Origin: Polynucleobacter asymbioticus
GTDB taxonomy: Bacteria; Pseudomonadota; Gammaproteobacteria; Burkholderiales; Burkholderiaceae
DNA: 64,000 nucleotides
Assembly: GCF_018687575.1 (NCBI RefSeq)
Contig: NZ_CP061297.1
Coordinates: forward strand, 998,821-1,062,820
Direction: 5' to 3'
Positions 9,370 to 19,116 of the stretch are shown here, one piece after another (position 1 is the first letter of the stretch; each line of letters begins with the position of its first letter). The position numbers and the translations under genes are program-made. The notes below the pieces were generated by a model. The model did not search any database. It was not told where the DNA came from and was given only the letters and a program-made list of their open reading frames with translations.

Positions 9370-10104
9370 ATGGCAACTAGCAAACCTAATAAAAACATCA
9401 TTGATGTGTACAGTTGGCCAACACCAAATGGCCATAAGGTTCACATCATGCTTGAAGAATGTGGCTATCAATTAGGTAAAGATTGGATTGCCCATCCAAT
9501 TGACATTGGCGCTGGTGATCAATTCAAGGCTGATTTCTTAGCTATCAGTCCGAACAACAAGATTCCAGCAATCACAGACCCGAATGGCCCAGACGGTAAA
9601 CCCATCCATCTCTTCGAGTCTGGCGCAATCCTCCTCTACTTAGCCTCTAAAACAGGGAAGTTTTTACCCAAATCTACCCGGGGTAAATATGAAGTACTGC
9701 AATGGCTCATGTTCCAGATGGGTGGCCTAGGCCCGCTTTTAGGACAAAACCACCATTTTCGGATTTATGCGCCTGAAAAGATTGAGTACGCAATCAATCG
9801 CTACACTAATGAAGCTAAGCGCTTATACGGGGTGATCGATCATCAACTGAAAGATAATCCATATATTGCTGGAAAAAGTTACTCCATCGCCGATATTGCT
9901 ATTTTTCCTTGGACACGAAACTGGAAAAACCAGGGTATTGATATCAACGAATTTCCACACTTCAAGCGCTGGTTTGAAATGATTGGTGAGCGCCCTGCCG
10001 TGAAGCGCGGCGTTGAAGTATTAACTGCATTACGTAAGCCCTTGCATGATGACAAAGCAAGAGAACAATTATTTGGTTCATCACAGTATCAAAAAAGGAA
10101 ATAA
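9370..10104 (+). CDS. Nu-class glutathione S-transferase (YfcG/YghU-like)
   Basis: Glutathione transferase-fold protein of 244 residues. The ATG at 9370 is preferred to a TTG two codons upstream. The N-terminal thioredoxin-like domain has TPNG at residues 18-21, the signature of nu-class GSTs that act as glutathione-dependent disulfide-bond reductases rather than classical transferases. The glutathione-binding segments KIPAI and FESGAILLYLA follow, then an all-helical C-terminal domain. The stop is one base before the next gene's ATG, so the pair is probably co-translated. Confidence 0.9.
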   Translation: MATSKPNKNIIDVYSWPTPNGHKVHIMLEECGYQLGKDWIAHPIDIGAGDQFKADFLAISPNNKIPAITDPNGPDGKPIHLFESGAILLYLASKTGKFLPKSTRGKYEVLQWLMFQMGGLGPLLGQNHHFRIYAPEKIEYAINRYTNEAKRLYGVIDHQLKDNPYIAGKSYSIADIAIFPWTRNWKNQGIDINEFPHFKRWFEMIGERPAVKRGVEVLTALRKPLHDDKAREQLFGSSQYQKRK

Positions 10105-10105
10105 C

Positions 10106-10960
10106 ATGAAGATTCAATCAATCGGAGTGATTGGTGCCGGCACGATGGGAAATGGTATTGCACAAGTTTGCGCAGTTGCCGGTCTTGATGTTGTCATGGT
10201 TGATATTAGTGATGCTGCTGTTGAACGCGGCTTAAGTCAGATTAGTAAAAGCCTAGATCGACTAGTCAAAAAAGAAACTCTGACAGCTGAAGGTAAAGAT
10301 GCTGCACTCAAGCGCATCAAAGGGAGCACTTCCTATGGTGACTTAAAAGGACTGCAATTAGTCATTGAAGCCGCCACTGAGAATCAAGCCATCAAAGAAA
10401 AGATCCTCAAGCAGGTTGATGAGATCGTTAGCAAAGAAACCATTATTGCTACAAATACATCGTCACTCTCCATCACCAAGCTTGCGGCCTTAGATTCTGA
10501 TCCAAGCCGTTTCATTGGCATGCATTTTTTCAATCCGCCACCGATGATGGCATTGGTAGAGGTCATTCGAGGCTTACAAACCTCTGATGCAACCCATGCC
10601 GCCATTATTGAAATGGCAAAACGTATTGGCAAAGAGCCCATCACCGTCAAAAACTCTCCCGGATTTGTGGTCAACCGTATTTTGTTGCCAATGATTAATG
10701 AAGCCTTCTTTGTTCTGCATGAAGGTCTTGCCAGCCCAGAAGATATTGATGCTGGTATGAAGTTGGGCTGCAATCAACCGATTGGTCCACTCGCCTTGGC
10801 TGACTTAATTGGGCTTGATACCTGCCTTGCGGTCATGGAAGTCTATTTTGAGAACTTCAGCGACTCAAAGTATCGCCCTTGCCCACTCCTTCGCGAGATG
10901 GTTGCCGCTGGCTACCTCGGTCGTAAAACTGGTCGTGGCGTCTACACCTACGATCAGTAA
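10106..10960 (+). CDS. 3-hydroxybutyryl-CoA dehydrogenase
   Basis: NAD(P)-dependent 3-hydroxyacyl-CoA dehydrogenase of 284 residues, interconverting acetoacetyl-CoA and 3-hydroxybutyryl-CoA. The ATG at 10106 has an AAGGAA ribosome site; the frame also runs upstream into the GST gene. The dinucleotide motif GAGTMG lies at residues 10-15, and the catalytic histidine is in MHFFNPPP. The length fits single-function Hbd/PaaH enzymes without an enoyl-CoA hydratase part. Likely roles are short-chain acyl or polyhydroxybutyrate metabolism; a phasin gene lies at 22.2 kb. Confidence 0.92.
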   Translation: MKIQSIGVIGAGTMGNGIAQVCAVAGLDVVMVDISDAAVERGLSQISKSLDRLVKKETLTAEGKDAALKRIKGSTSYGDLKGLQLVIEAATENQAIKEKILKQVDEIVSKETIIATNTSSLSITKLAALDSDPSRFIGMHFFNPPPMMALVEVIRGLQTSDATHAAIIEMAKRIGKEPITVKNSPGFVVNRILLPMINEAFFVLHEGLASPEDIDAGMKLGCNQPIGPLALADLIGLDTCLAVMEVYFENFSDSKYRPCPLLREMVAAGYLGRKTGRGVYTYDQ

Positions 10961-11002
10961 TTTTCTATCCAACCTCCAACAATCTCAGTAAAGAAGTTTT
11001 TT

Positions 11003-11482
11003 GTGAACCCATTACCACCTCTAGTTCGTAAATTAGCCTATGCAGGCCTAATACCTTTTATCGGCCTAGCCTTAATGGTGCAATTGGCACCAACCCCACT
11101 GAATTATTTAAGCGCTGAGTCGCTGGCAGGTTACGGTGCAGTGATTACTGCATTTATGGGTGCATTACATTGGGGTGCTAACTTACATACATTGGGTAAA
11201 GCGCCACCTGGGGATCGCTGGGAAGATCGCAATGCCTGGATCTGGGGCGTAATACCAGCGCTAGTGGCTTGGGTGGCATTACATGTATATATACCAGTGG
11301 GCCTGGTGATCCTTGCTTCAGCATTGGTAATTCAACGCAATATCGATAAAGAAACATATCAATACTATTTTTCGAGCGAAGAGGCATTCAGCGCATTTAT
11401 GACTATGCGAAATCGACTCACGATCGTTTCTGCTGGATGCTTAATTTGGGCCGCTCTCGTTATTTTGTTTGTGCAGAATTAA
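11003..11482 (+). CDS. DUF3429 family membrane protein
   Basis: Integral membrane protein of 159 residues with about four to five predicted spans (roughly residues 12-30, 42-58, 75-93, 93-112 and 137-157). The sequence has the character of DUF3429 proteins (FMGALHWG near residue 52), whose function is unknown. The start is a GTG with AAGAAG upstream. Its stop lies ten bases before the rarA ATG, so the two are probably in one operon. Confidence 0.8.
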   Translation: MNPLPPLVRKLAYAGLIPFIGLALMVQLAPTPLNYLSAESLAGYGAVITAFMGALHWGANLHTLGKAPPGDRWEDRNAWIWGVIPALVAWVALHVYIPVGLVILASALVIQRNIDKETYQYYFSSEEAFSAFMTMRNRLTIVSAGCLIWAALVILFVQN

Positions 11483-11492
11483 TTCATTAGAT

Positions 11493-12806
11493 ATGGGCAA
11501 TTTATTTGATCAAGCGCCTCCGCCACCACTAGCGGAAGCCTTGCGCCCAAAAAATATTGAAGAAGTTATTGGGCAAACACATCTTCTGGCCGCAGGCAAA
11601 CTACTCAATCTTGCTTTTGCCTCCGGTAAGCCCCACTCGATGATTCTGTGGGGTCCGCCAGGAGTTGGTAAAACTACCTTAGCGAGACTTTCAGCCAAGG
11701 CCTTTGATCGAGAGTTTATAGCGATATCAGCCGTTCTTGCCGGAGTAAAAGAAATTCGCGAAGCGATTGAGCAAGCCCAACAGAGTATGTCTCAATATGG
11801 TCGACAAACCATCCTATTTGTCGATGAAATCCATCGTTTTAATAAGAGTCAACAAGATGCTTTATTACCGCATGTTGAGTCCGGCTTATTTACCTTTATT
11901 GGCGCCACCACCGAGAACCCCTCATTTGAGGTGAACTCAGCCCTACTCTCACGTGCACAAGTCTATGTACTGAAATCATTAGGCTCTGTAGAGCTGAAAA
12001 AATTATTTGATCGTGCACATGCATTTGCAATGCCTGAAATTGAGTTTGAATCAGCAGCCATTGAAAACCTGATCTCTCATGCGGATGGTGATGCCAGGAG
12101 ATTACTCAATCTAGTTGAGCAAGTGCGTAATGCCGTCTCAACACCGAGCACTCAAATTCAAAAAGTAGACCAGCAGTTCATTGAAAATGCCTTAACTGTT
12201 CAAGCTCGGCGTTTTGATAAGGGCGGTGACCACTTCTACGATCAAATTTCTGCCCTACACAAATCGGTACGTGGCTCCAATCCAGATGCAGCCTTGTATT
12301 GGTTTTGCAGAATGCTAGATGGTGGTGCAGACCCCCGCTATCTCGCTAGAAGAATTATTCGCATGGCCTGGGAGGACATTGGACTTGCCGATCCTAGAGC
12401 AATGCAGTTGGCAAATGATGCAGCACAAACCTTTGAGCGACTTGGCTCACCCGAGGGCGAGTTAGCGCTTGGACAAGCAGTCGTGTATTTAGCTATCGCC
12501 GCTAAAAGCAATGCCAGCTATAAGGCGTATAACGCAGCAAGGGCTTATGTTGCCAATGATCAGAGCAAGCCAGTCCCAAATCATTTACGCAACGCTCCTA
12601 CCAAACTCATGAAAGAGTTAGGGCATGGCAAAGAGTATCGCTATGCGCACGATGAACCTCATGCCTATGCCGCTGGTGAGTCCTACCTCCCAGAAGGAAT
12701 GGCAGAGCCACATTGGTATGAGCCAGTTGATCGGGGTCTTGAGAGTCAAATTGCGGAGAAGATGGCTTTCTTACGCAAGCTAGATGCGGAATCCAATAAA
12801 AAATGA
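11493..12806 (+). CDS. rarA: Replication-associated recombination protein A (RarA/MgsA)
   Basis: AAA+ ATPase of the clamp-loader clade, working at stalled replication forks with SSB and RecA (437 residues from the ATG at 11493). Walker A is GPPGVGKTT near residues 54-62 and Walker B is LFVDEIHRF. Sensor 1 is [10 protein letters not shown], and the C-terminal tetramerisation domain is present. The upstream in-frame GTG at 11469 would overlap the preceding gene and adds non-conserved sequence. The stop overlaps the ATG of the next gene. Confidence 0.95.
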   Translation: MGNLFDQAPPPPLAEALRPKNIEEVIGQTHLLAAGKLLNLAFASGKPHSMILWGPPGVGKTTLARLSAKAFDREFIAISAVLAGVKEIREAIEQAQQSMSQYGRQTILFVDEIHRFNKSQQDALLPHVESGLFTFIGATTENPSFEVNSALLSRAQVYVLKSLGSVELKKLFDRAHAFAMPEIEFESAAIENLISHADGDARRLLNLVEQVRNAVSTPSTQIQKVDQQFIENALTVQARRFDKGGDHFYDQISALHKSVRGSNPDAALYWFCRMLDGGADPRYLARRIIRMAWEDIGLADPRAMQLANDAAQTFERLGSPEGELALGQAVVYLAIAAKSNASYKAYNAARAYVANDQSKPVPNHLRNAPTKLMKELGHGKEYRYAHDEPHAYAAGESYLPEGMAEPHWYEPVDRGLESQIAEKMAFLRKLDAESNKK

Positions 12807-13444
12807 TGTCAGAGCACACTACTACAAAGACAATCAAAGGGACGCTTTATTACGACATCATTTCTCCATTCTCGTATTTTTATATTCAGCAACGCCATCG
12901 CCTTGAAAAACGGATAGAAATAGAGCCTGTACCAATTTTATTGGGCGGCCTTTTTCGTGCTACTGATAATCGCGGTCCCGGGGAGGTTGAAGTCAAACGT
13001 CCTCACACCTACCAATATTGTGTATGGCTCGCTGAAAAATTAGGTCTACCGTTTCGCTTTCCAGAACACCATCCCTTTCTCACAGTTGCAGCTCAGCGTT
13101 TGCTAGCTCAAGAAAGCGCTCAATGGGAAATGGTAGAGCGTGCATTTGAGTATGTTTGGGTAGAAGGCAAAGATCCCAATTTATCTTGGCCAGAGTTTTG
13201 TCAGTACCTAGGCTTAGCAGCAGATACCGCAAAACCAGATGCGCCAGAGATTAAGGCGAAACTGATCAGCAATACTGAAAAAGCAAAAGCAGATGGCGCA
13301 TTTGGCGTCCCGACACTAGTCATAAATGGGCATGCCTTTTGGGGAGTCGACACCATTGAGTGGGCCCTAGATTATCTAGATAGGCCAGAGATGTTTGAAG
13401 AAGCGGCTTATCGCTATGCTGGACAAGTGCCTTCTGGGCTTTGA
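12803..13444 (+). CDS. DsbA-like oxidoreductase / 2-hydroxychromene-2-carboxylate isomerase family
   Basis: Thioredoxin-fold protein of 213 residues, kappa-GST/DsbA type. DIISPFSYFYIQQ near residue 15 matches the family start, in which a serine replaces the DsbA active cysteines. GAFGVPTLVINGHAFWG near residue 166 is the conserved cis-Pro loop region. Such proteins isomerise 2-hydroxychromene-2-carboxylate in naphthalene breakdown, but most genomic members have no proven substrate and no aromatic-degradation genes lie nearby. ATGATG gives two possible starts one codon apart. Confidence 0.82.
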   Translation: MMSEHTTTKTIKGTLYYDIISPFSYFYIQQRHRLEKRIEIEPVPILLGGLFRATDNRGPGEVEVKRPHTYQYCVWLAEKLGLPFRFPEHHPFLTVAAQRLLAQESAQWEMVERAFEYVWVEGKDPNLSWPEFCQYLGLAADTAKPDAPEIKAKLISNTEKAKADGAFGVPTLVINGHAFWGVDTIEWALDYLDRPEMFEEAAYRYAGQVPSGL

Positions 13445-13496
13445 GCAATACAATCGTATTTACTCTATTTTTATGAGACTTTTAAGGATCCTGACT

Positions 13497-14072
13497 ATGC
13501 GCAAAATCATTGCCTCCCTATTTGTGGTTTCCAGCCTGATTGCTAGTGCTGCAAGCTTTGCTGGCCCAAAGGTGGAATTCAAAACCACGATGGGTAATTT
13601 TGTTGTTGAGTTAGATTCTGATAAGGCTCCAAAAACTACTGCTAACTTTCTTAACTACGTGAATAGTGGTTTTTATAACGGCACCATTTTTCATCGCGTG
13701 ATTGATGGCTTCATGATTCAGGGCGGAGGCTTTACCTCTGACTTAAATCAAAAGCCGACTAATGCACCGGTAGCTTCAGAGGCTCAAAATGGCCTCAAGA
13801 ACCAGACTTATACGATTGCCATGGCTCGCACTTCTGATCCAGATTCCGCTACAGCACAGTTCTTTATTAACGTGAAAGACAATGAAGGCTTGAATTATCC
13901 AAATGCGATGGGTAATGGCTATACCGTATTCGGTAAAGTCATTTCTGGGACTCAAACTATAGATGTCATTCGTAAAATCCCCACGATGGTTGCATCAGCA
14001 CCAAGGATGGGTCGTATGGCCGATGTGCCTAGCAAGACAGTCACTATTGAATCCGCTACTGTTCTAAAGTAA
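13497..14072 (+). CDS. ppiA: Periplasmic peptidyl-prolyl cis-trans isomerase (cyclophilin type)
   Basis: Protein of 191 residues from the ATG at 13497, which has an AAGGAT ribosome site and opens a clear signal peptide (hydrophobic residues 5-20, cleavage near SFAG). A bacterial cyclophilin domain follows, with FHRVIDGFMIQGG containing the catalytic arginine and the segment ATAQFFINV. It assists folding of exported proteins. The open frame extends into the preceding gene, but those residues are not part of the family. pabB-pabC follows after 35 bases. Confidence 0.93.
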   Translation: MRKIIASLFVVSSLIASAASFAGPKVEFKTTMGNFVVELDSDKAPKTTANFLNYVNSGFYNGTIFHRVIDGFMIQGGGFTSDLNQKPTNAPVASEAQNGLKNQTYTIAMARTSDPDSATAQFFINVKDNEGLNYPNAMGNGYTVFGKVISGTQTIDVIRKIPTMVASAPRMGRMADVPSKTVTIESATVLK

Positions 14073-14107
14073 TTACAAGCTGTATTTAGGCACTCACGGT
14101 CACCAGC

Positions 14108-15934
14108 ATGATATTGCTTGATGATGCCCAGAGTAATCATGCTAAGCCAAGCAGTCGCCTCTATGAAGAGGCACTGCAGAGCTGGACTATCTACCCGAAG
14201 ACCAAACCTTCTGAAACCATTGCTGCGGTAGATGCATGCCTGCAAAGTGTTAACGAGGCATTGCTGCGCGGTGAATATGTTGTCGCTGCGTTTGCCTATG
14301 AATTAGGCCTGTACATTCATCAAATTGATTCACACCCAATTAAGGAAACCAATCCTCACCCCCTTGTACAGGCTTGGTCTTTTAAATCCTATCAGAGCTT
14401 GAGCAAAGAAGAAGTGGATGCCTTTATTAATGACAGAATTTCTGCAATTGAACCTGATTCTCGTATCTCAGGTGTTGCCAGTCTCAATTGTTCGATTAAC
14501 GAAGAGCAGTTCACCTCAGATATCGAAACCATTCAGGAATACATCCGCAATGGCGATACTTATCAGATTAATCACACCTTTCGGATTAGGGGTGAAACCT
14601 ATGGCGATCCACTCGCACTATATGCTCGATTAAGAAGCCGCCAGCCAGGAAGATTTGGCGCATTTATTTCTGAAGACTCAAGCTGTATTCTGTCTCAATC
14701 ACCTGAATTATTCATTCAGAAGCAAGGCAATACCTTAAGAGCCATGCCAATGAAAGGCACTGCAAGTGCATTAAGTGATTCCGCCGAGAATCTATCAGCT
14801 GACGCAAAGAATCAAGCAGAGAACGTGATGATTGTCGATTTGTTGCGCAACGATCTGAGCCGGCTAGCTTTACCAGGAACAGTGAGCGTTCCACAACTCT
14901 TTGAGGTTGCCAGATATGGCGATGTTCTGCAGATGACATCAACAGTGCAAGCTGAAATGAAGCCGGGAATTCAATTGCATGATGTGCTCAATGCTGTCTT
15001 TCCTTGTGGCTCAGTTACTGGCGCCCCCAAAAAACGTAGCATGGAGATCATCCAAGAATTAGAGGCACAAGAACGCGGCTACTATTGTGGCGCTTTAGGC
15101 TGGATTGATCCTAGCGGTGACTTTGCATTTAGCGTTCCGATCCGCACTCTTGAGGTCGATCAAAATACAAAGACTCATGCATCACCCTTTACCTTAGGCA
15201 TTGGCGCAGGCATTACGATTGACTCAGAAGCAAGTCAAGAATGGGAAGAGTGCCAAATTAAAGCAGCGTTCCTAGCTACGTTACCCAGTGAATTAGGTTT
15301 ATTCGAAACTATCCTAATTCGTCAGGGCAAGCCCCAACATCTTGAGCTTCACTTATCACGTTTAACTCAGTCGGCTTTGGCCCTCGGTATTCCCTGCTCG
15401 ATTGCAGACCTGATTCAAGTTGTTGAGAATGGATGCAAGCAATGTACCGGCGATACTGAGTATCGATTGCGATTAGATTTGGATCATGCTGGCAAGCCGA
15501 GTTATCAAATAGCTTCAATCAGCCCCATTGAAGGCTCAGTAAAGCTCTTTTGGGCTAGCGATCTTTTTTCCGATCCAAGCAAAGCTATTTTTCACTCAGG
15601 TAATGTTTTACTCAGACATAAAGTGAATAGCCGTACTATTTATGACCAGGCATGGAAATTATCAGAGAGTCTGGGTGGATTCGATGCTCTTTTCATTAAT
15701 GAGCAAGGTTTTGTAACCGAAGGTGGAAGAAGTAGTATTTTTATTAAGTCCGGGGATCGCTGGCTTACTCCACCTGTCTCAGCCGGTCTATTACCAGGCG
15801 TCATGAGATCAATCGTATTGAGCGATCCTCAATGGAATGCCCATGAGACTAACCTGACTATTGAAGACGTTCTGGGTGCAAAAGAGATTATGCTTAGCAA
15901 TGCACTACGCGGCCTCATCCCCGCCCATTTTTAG
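14108..15934 (+). CDS. pabBC: Bifunctional aminodeoxychorismate synthase component I / aminodeoxychorismate lyase
   Basis: Fusion of 608 residues covering two steps of p-aminobenzoate synthesis for folate. Residues about 1-390 are PabB-like chorismate binding: the segments MKGTA and CGSVTGAPKKRSME are diagnostic. Residues about 395-608 are a fold-type-IV PLP enzyme (PabC), starting at LGLFETILIRQGK, with a probable PLP lysine in LLRHKVNSR. The glutaminase subunit PabA is not next door. PabB-PabC fusions are known in several bacteria. Both halves look intact. Confidence 0.92.
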   Translation: MILLDDAQSNHAKPSSRLYEEALQSWTIYPKTKPSETIAAVDACLQSVNEALLRGEYVVAAFAYELGLYIHQIDSHPIKETNPHPLVQAWSFKSYQSLSKEEVDAFINDRISAIEPDSRISGVASLNCSINEEQFTSDIETIQEYIRNGDTYQINHTFRIRGETYGDPLALYARLRSRQPGRFGAFISEDSSCILSQSPELFIQKQGNTLRAMPMKGTASALSDSAENLSADAKNQAENVMIVDLLRNDLSRLALPGTVSVPQLFEVARYGDVLQMTSTVQAEMKPGIQLHDVLNAVFPCGSVTGAPKKRSMEIIQELEAQERGYYCGALGWIDPSGDFAFSVPIRTLEVDQNTKTHASPFTLGIGAGITIDSEASQEWEECQIKAAFLATLPSELGLFETILIRQGKPQHLELHLSRLTQSALALGIPCSIADLIQVVENGCKQCTGDTEYRLRLDLDHAGKPSYQIASISPIEGSVKLFWASDLFSDPSKAIFHSGNVLLRHKVNSRTIYDQAWKLSESLGGFDALFINEQGFVTEGGRSSIFIKSGDRWLTPPVSAGLLPGVMRSIVLSDPQWNAHETNLTIEDVLGAKEIMLSNALRGLIPAHF

Positions 15935-15943
15935 AAAGTCCGC

Positions 15944-16504
15944 ATGAAGTTTTGCTCGCACTGCGCAGCGCCGATTAGCATCAAGATACCTGCAGATGAT
16001 TCGCGAGAACGTCATGTTTGCGACTCGTGCGGAAGCATTCATTACTTCAATCCACGTAACGTAGTCGGTAGCATCCCCGTCTATGGTGATCAAGTTCTAT
16101 TGTGTCGACGCGCCATACAGCCACGTCATGGCTACTGGACTCTCCCCGCCGGGTTTATGGAGCTTGGTGAGAGCACCAGCACTGGGGCGGCTCGTGAAAC
16201 ACAAGAGGAAGCGGGCGCCATAGTGGAGATCGGCCCACTCTACTCACTTCTGAACGTGCCGCATGCAGAACAAGTACATCTCTTTTACCTCGCCTCGATG
16301 AGCACGCCAAACTTTGAGGCTGGGGAAGAGAGTTTAGAGGTTGCCCTCTTTCAGGAGAAAGATATTCCTTGGAATGAGATTGCTTTTCCAACAGTTAAGC
16401 AAACCCTAGAGTGGTTCTTTGCCGATCGCGCCGCAGGAGTCTTTGATTCGGGACTTGAATTTAGCGTTCGTAGCCGAGATATCTTGCCAACAGAAAAAAT
16501 CTGA
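15944..16504 (+). CDS. NUDIX hydrolase with N-terminal zinc ribbon
   Basis: Protein of 186 residues. The zinc ribbon near the N-terminus has two CxxC knuckles (CSHC at residues 3-6 and CDSC near residue 27) followed by HYFNPR. The Nudix box is intact, from GFMELGES through RETQEEAG, and binds divalent metal for diphosphate hydrolysis. The zinc-ribbon arrangement resembles NudC-like NAD(H)-related hydrolases, but the protein is shorter and the substrate is not established. It lies 9 bases after pabBC and 13 before aat. Confidence 0.87.
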   Translation: MKFCSHCAAPISIKIPADDSRERHVCDSCGSIHYFNPRNVVGSIPVYGDQVLLCRRAIQPRHGYWTLPAGFMELGESTSTGAARETQEEAGAIVEIGPLYSLLNVPHAEQVHLFYLASMSTPNFEAGEESLEVALFQEKDIPWNEIAFPTVKQTLEWFFADRAAGVFDSGLEFSVRSRDILPTEKI

Positions 16505-16517
16505 ATCTCTTTCACTC

Positions 16518-17255
16518 ATGAGCAATATCAACTGGTTGGGATCGCAGGATGAATTTCCTAATCCGATCGATTGCCCAGATCCTGATCCTAGCGTTCCAGG
16601 TTTAATTGCCGTAAGCGAACGAATTTATCCAGGGCAGTTAGCTCGTGCATACCAAATGGGGATCTTTCCTTGGTATTCCGAAAACCAGCCAGTGTTGTGG
16701 TGGTCACCAAACCCCAGAATGGTTTTAAAGCCCAGTAATTTTAAATGCCATGATTCCCTTAAGAAAACCATTAAACATTTTTTATCAGACCCACAAAAAA
16801 ATATCTGTGTAGATGATGACTTTGGTGCAGTCGTTCGATCTTGCGCCACTACGAGAAGAAAAGATCAGGATGGAACCTGGATCACCCATGAAATTATGGA
16901 CGCCTATACAGATCTGCATGAACAAGGGCATGCACACAGCATTGCAGTCAAAGAGCATGGACGACTGATAGGCGGCCTCTATTGCGTGGCATTTGGTGGG
17001 ATGGTGTTTGGAGAATCCATGTTTAGCCATCAAACTGACGCATCCAAAATTGCCTTGGCTACCCTGACTGCTTGGTGTAAACAACAACAAGTCGAGATGA
17101 TTGACTGTCAGCAGGAGACAGCCCACCTTGATTCCTTGGGCGCTTCACCCGTGGCTAGAGATGAATTTTTAGCGCACCTGCAAGTTGCCTTAAAGCAAAC
17201 TAATATAGAGATTCCCTGGAAATTTGATAAAGCGATTTTGCGTCACTGGCTATGA
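16518..17255 (+). CDS. aat: Leucyl/phenylalanyl-tRNA--protein transferase
   Basis: N-degron enzyme of 245 residues that adds Leu or Phe to N-terminal Lys/Arg of proteins, marking them for ClpS-ClpAP. The start is the ATG at 16518; the frame extends upstream inside the NUDIX gene but without family sequence. Diagnostic segments are [21 protein letters not shown], here split by position (near residues 52-72), then GTWIT and [18 protein letters not shown]. The stop overlaps the start of bpt by four bases. Confidence 0.96.
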   Translation: MSNINWLGSQDEFPNPIDCPDPDPSVPGLIAVSERIYPGQLARAYQMGIFPWYSENQPVLWWSPNPRMVLKPSNFKCHDSLKKTIKHFLSDPQKNICVDDDFGAVVRSCATTRRKDQDGTWITHEIMDAYTDLHEQGHAHSIAVKEHGRLIGGLYCVAFGGMVFGESMFSHQTDASKIALATLTAWCKQQQVEMIDCQQETAHLDSLGASPVARDEFLAHLQVALKQTNIEIPWKFDKAILRHWL

Positions 17256-18007
17256 CCCAATTAAAAGAACTCCCCCTCACTGAACTTCAGTTCTACGCAA
17301 CAGCACCCTATCCCTGCAGCTATTTGCCGGGAAAAATAGCTCGATCACAGGTAGCAACGCCCTCTCACTTAATCCATGCTGATTTATATGGTGAGTTAGT
17401 CAATGCAGGATTTCGTCGGAGTGGTTTATATACCTATCGTCCATATTGCGATGAATGCAGTGCCTGTACTGCAACCCGCATTCCAGTAAAGGACTTTGCA
17501 CCCAATCGCAGTCAAAAGCGCTCTTGGAAAAAACATGCTGGACTAGAGATTCGTGTACTGAACCTAGGCTATCAAGAAGAGCACTTTGAGCTCTATCAAC
17601 GCTACCAAAATGAGCGTCATGCTGGTGGTGATTTGGATCAAGGTGGCGAAGATAACCAAGATCAATACATGCAGTTTTTATTACAAAGTCGTGTTAACTC
17701 CAGAATTATTGAATTTCGTGATGGTCCACATGACCCCCATCCAGGCCGTCTGCGCATGGTCAGCATGATTGACATCTTAGATCAAGGCATCTCCTCGGTT
17801 TACACCTTCTTTGATACCAGCAGTAACTCAGCGAGTTATGGAAATTTCAGCATCTTATGGCAAATTCAGCAGGCGCTGGAGCTAGATCTCCCCTATCTCT
17901 ACTTAGGCTACTACATTGAGAATAGTGAAAAAATGGCCTACAAAGCGAAGTTTCAACCAATTCAAGGATTGATTGATGATCACTGGCAACTCATCATTGG
18001 GCCATAA
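17252..18007 (+). CDS. bpt: Aspartate/glutamate leucyltransferase (bacterial Ate1-like, Bpt)
   Basis: Leucyl-tRNA-dependent transferase of 251 residues acting on N-terminal Asp/Glu (Bpt type). Recognised by the N-terminal half with PCSYLPG and the cysteine cluster [14 protein letters not shown] near residue 68, and by the C-terminal [15 protein letters not shown] and MAYKAKF segments. ATGA overlap with aat shows coupled translation, so both branches of the bacterial leucyl N-degron pathway are made together. pyrD follows after 9 bases. Confidence 0.95.
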   Translation: MTQLKELPLTELQFYATAPYPCSYLPGKIARSQVATPSHLIHADLYGELVNAGFRRSGLYTYRPYCDECSACTATRIPVKDFAPNRSQKRSWKKHAGLEIRVLNLGYQEEHFELYQRYQNERHAGGDLDQGGEDNQDQYMQFLLQSRVNSRIIEFRDGPHDPHPGRLRMVSMIDILDQGISSVYTFFDTSSNSASYGNFSILWQIQQALELDLPYLYLGYYIENSEKMAYKAKFQPIQGLIDDHWQLIIGP

Positions 18008-18016
18008 TATCTACCC

Positions 18017-19048
18017 ATGATCGATAGCTACCCTCTACTACGCCCCTGGCTGTTTTCTTTAGATCCAGAGCAAGCCCACAACATTACCTTAAGCAATCTA
18101 GATCGCGCGCAGCGATGGGGCTTGTTGCGATGCTTGGTAGAGCAACCAACTCCAGATCCCCGCAACTTATGTGGCATCACTTTTCCCAATCCAGTTGGTC
18201 TTGCTGCTGGTCTTGATAAGGATGGCAAACATATTGATGCACTTGGCGCCCTAGGCTTTGGCTTTTTAGAAATTGGCACTGTTACACCAAAACCTCAGCC
18301 AGGCAATCCTAAGCCCCGCATGTTTCGCTTGCCACAAGCACAAGCAATTATTAATCGCATGGGCTTTAATAATGACGGCGTTGATGCCTGTGTAAAGCGC
18401 GTGCGTGATTCTGCATATTGGCAAAACGGTGGCATTGTTGGCTTAAATATTGGCAAGAATGCAAGCACCCCGATTGAGAATGCTGCCAGCGATTATGTTA
18501 CGGCCATGGAAGCGGTCTATGCGGTTGCTTCATACATCACTGTGAACATCTCATCCCCCAATACCCAAAACTTACGAGCACTACAGGGCGAAGACATGCT
18601 GCGCTCTTTGCTTGGCTCTTTACACTTAGCACGTGAAGCCCTAAGTGATCTGCATGGCGTACGCAAGCCGCTATTTTTAAAAATAGCTCCCGATCTTAAT
18701 CAAAACGATATCAAACTCATTGCCGACCTATTACTTGAATTTAAGATCGACGCAATCATCGCCACCAATACAACGATTGCCCGCGATGCGGTTCAAGGCT
18801 TGGAGTTTGGAGATGAAATGGGTGGCTTATCCGGAGCCCCAGTTCGCACAGCATCCACTGAAGTCGTCAAGAGCCTCAAACACTGCCTAGGGGATGCCAT
18901 ACCGATTATTGGCGTTGGTGGCATTTTGTCTGGCAAGGATGCTCAAGAAAAAATGACTGCTGGGGCTAGTTTGGTGCAGATCTATAGTGGCCTCATTTAC
19001 CGTGGCCCAAAACTGGTTTCGGAATGCGCTGAAGCATTAAAACAGTAA
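18017..19048 (+). CDS. pyrD: Dihydroorotate dehydrogenase (quinone), class 2
   Basis: Membrane-associated flavoenzyme of pyrimidine synthesis, oxidising dihydroorotate with ubiquinone (343 residues). The N-terminal extension of about 45 residues is the class 2 membrane-contact helical region. FMN and substrate segments include [22 protein letters not shown], the catalytic-serine segment [13 protein letters not shown], and IIGVGGI near the C-terminus. It lies directly after bpt and is the last tightly linked gene of this run. Confidence 0.96.
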   Translation: MIDSYPLLRPWLFSLDPEQAHNITLSNLDRAQRWGLLRCLVEQPTPDPRNLCGITFPNPVGLAAGLDKDGKHIDALGALGFGFLEIGTVTPKPQPGNPKPRMFRLPQAQAIINRMGFNNDGVDACVKRVRDSAYWQNGGIVGLNIGKNASTPIENAASDYVTAMEAVYAVASYITVNISSPNTQNLRALQGEDMLRSLLGSLHLAREALSDLHGVRKPLFLKIAPDLNQNDIKLIADLLLEFKIDAIIATNTTIARDAVQGLEFGDEMGGLSGAPVRTASTEVVKSLKHCLGDAIPIIGVGGILSGKDAQEKMTAGASLVQIYSGLIYRGPKLVSECAEALKQ

Positions 19049-19086
19049 GCTTTATCGGGCATTAAGGGCGGAGGCGGGATTTCATA

Positions 19087-19116
19087 TTGTGCAATTTGAG
19101 TAAAAATCGCTACAAT
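19087..19116 (+). promoter_or_regulatory. Candidate promoter of the iclR gene
   Basis: TTGTGC (19087-19092), an 18-base spacer and TACAAT (19111-19116), which matches the -10 consensus at five of six positions. The -10 overlaps the first in-frame ATG (19115), so the start site would fall at about 19123, right at the second ATG (19124). Confidence 0.4.
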
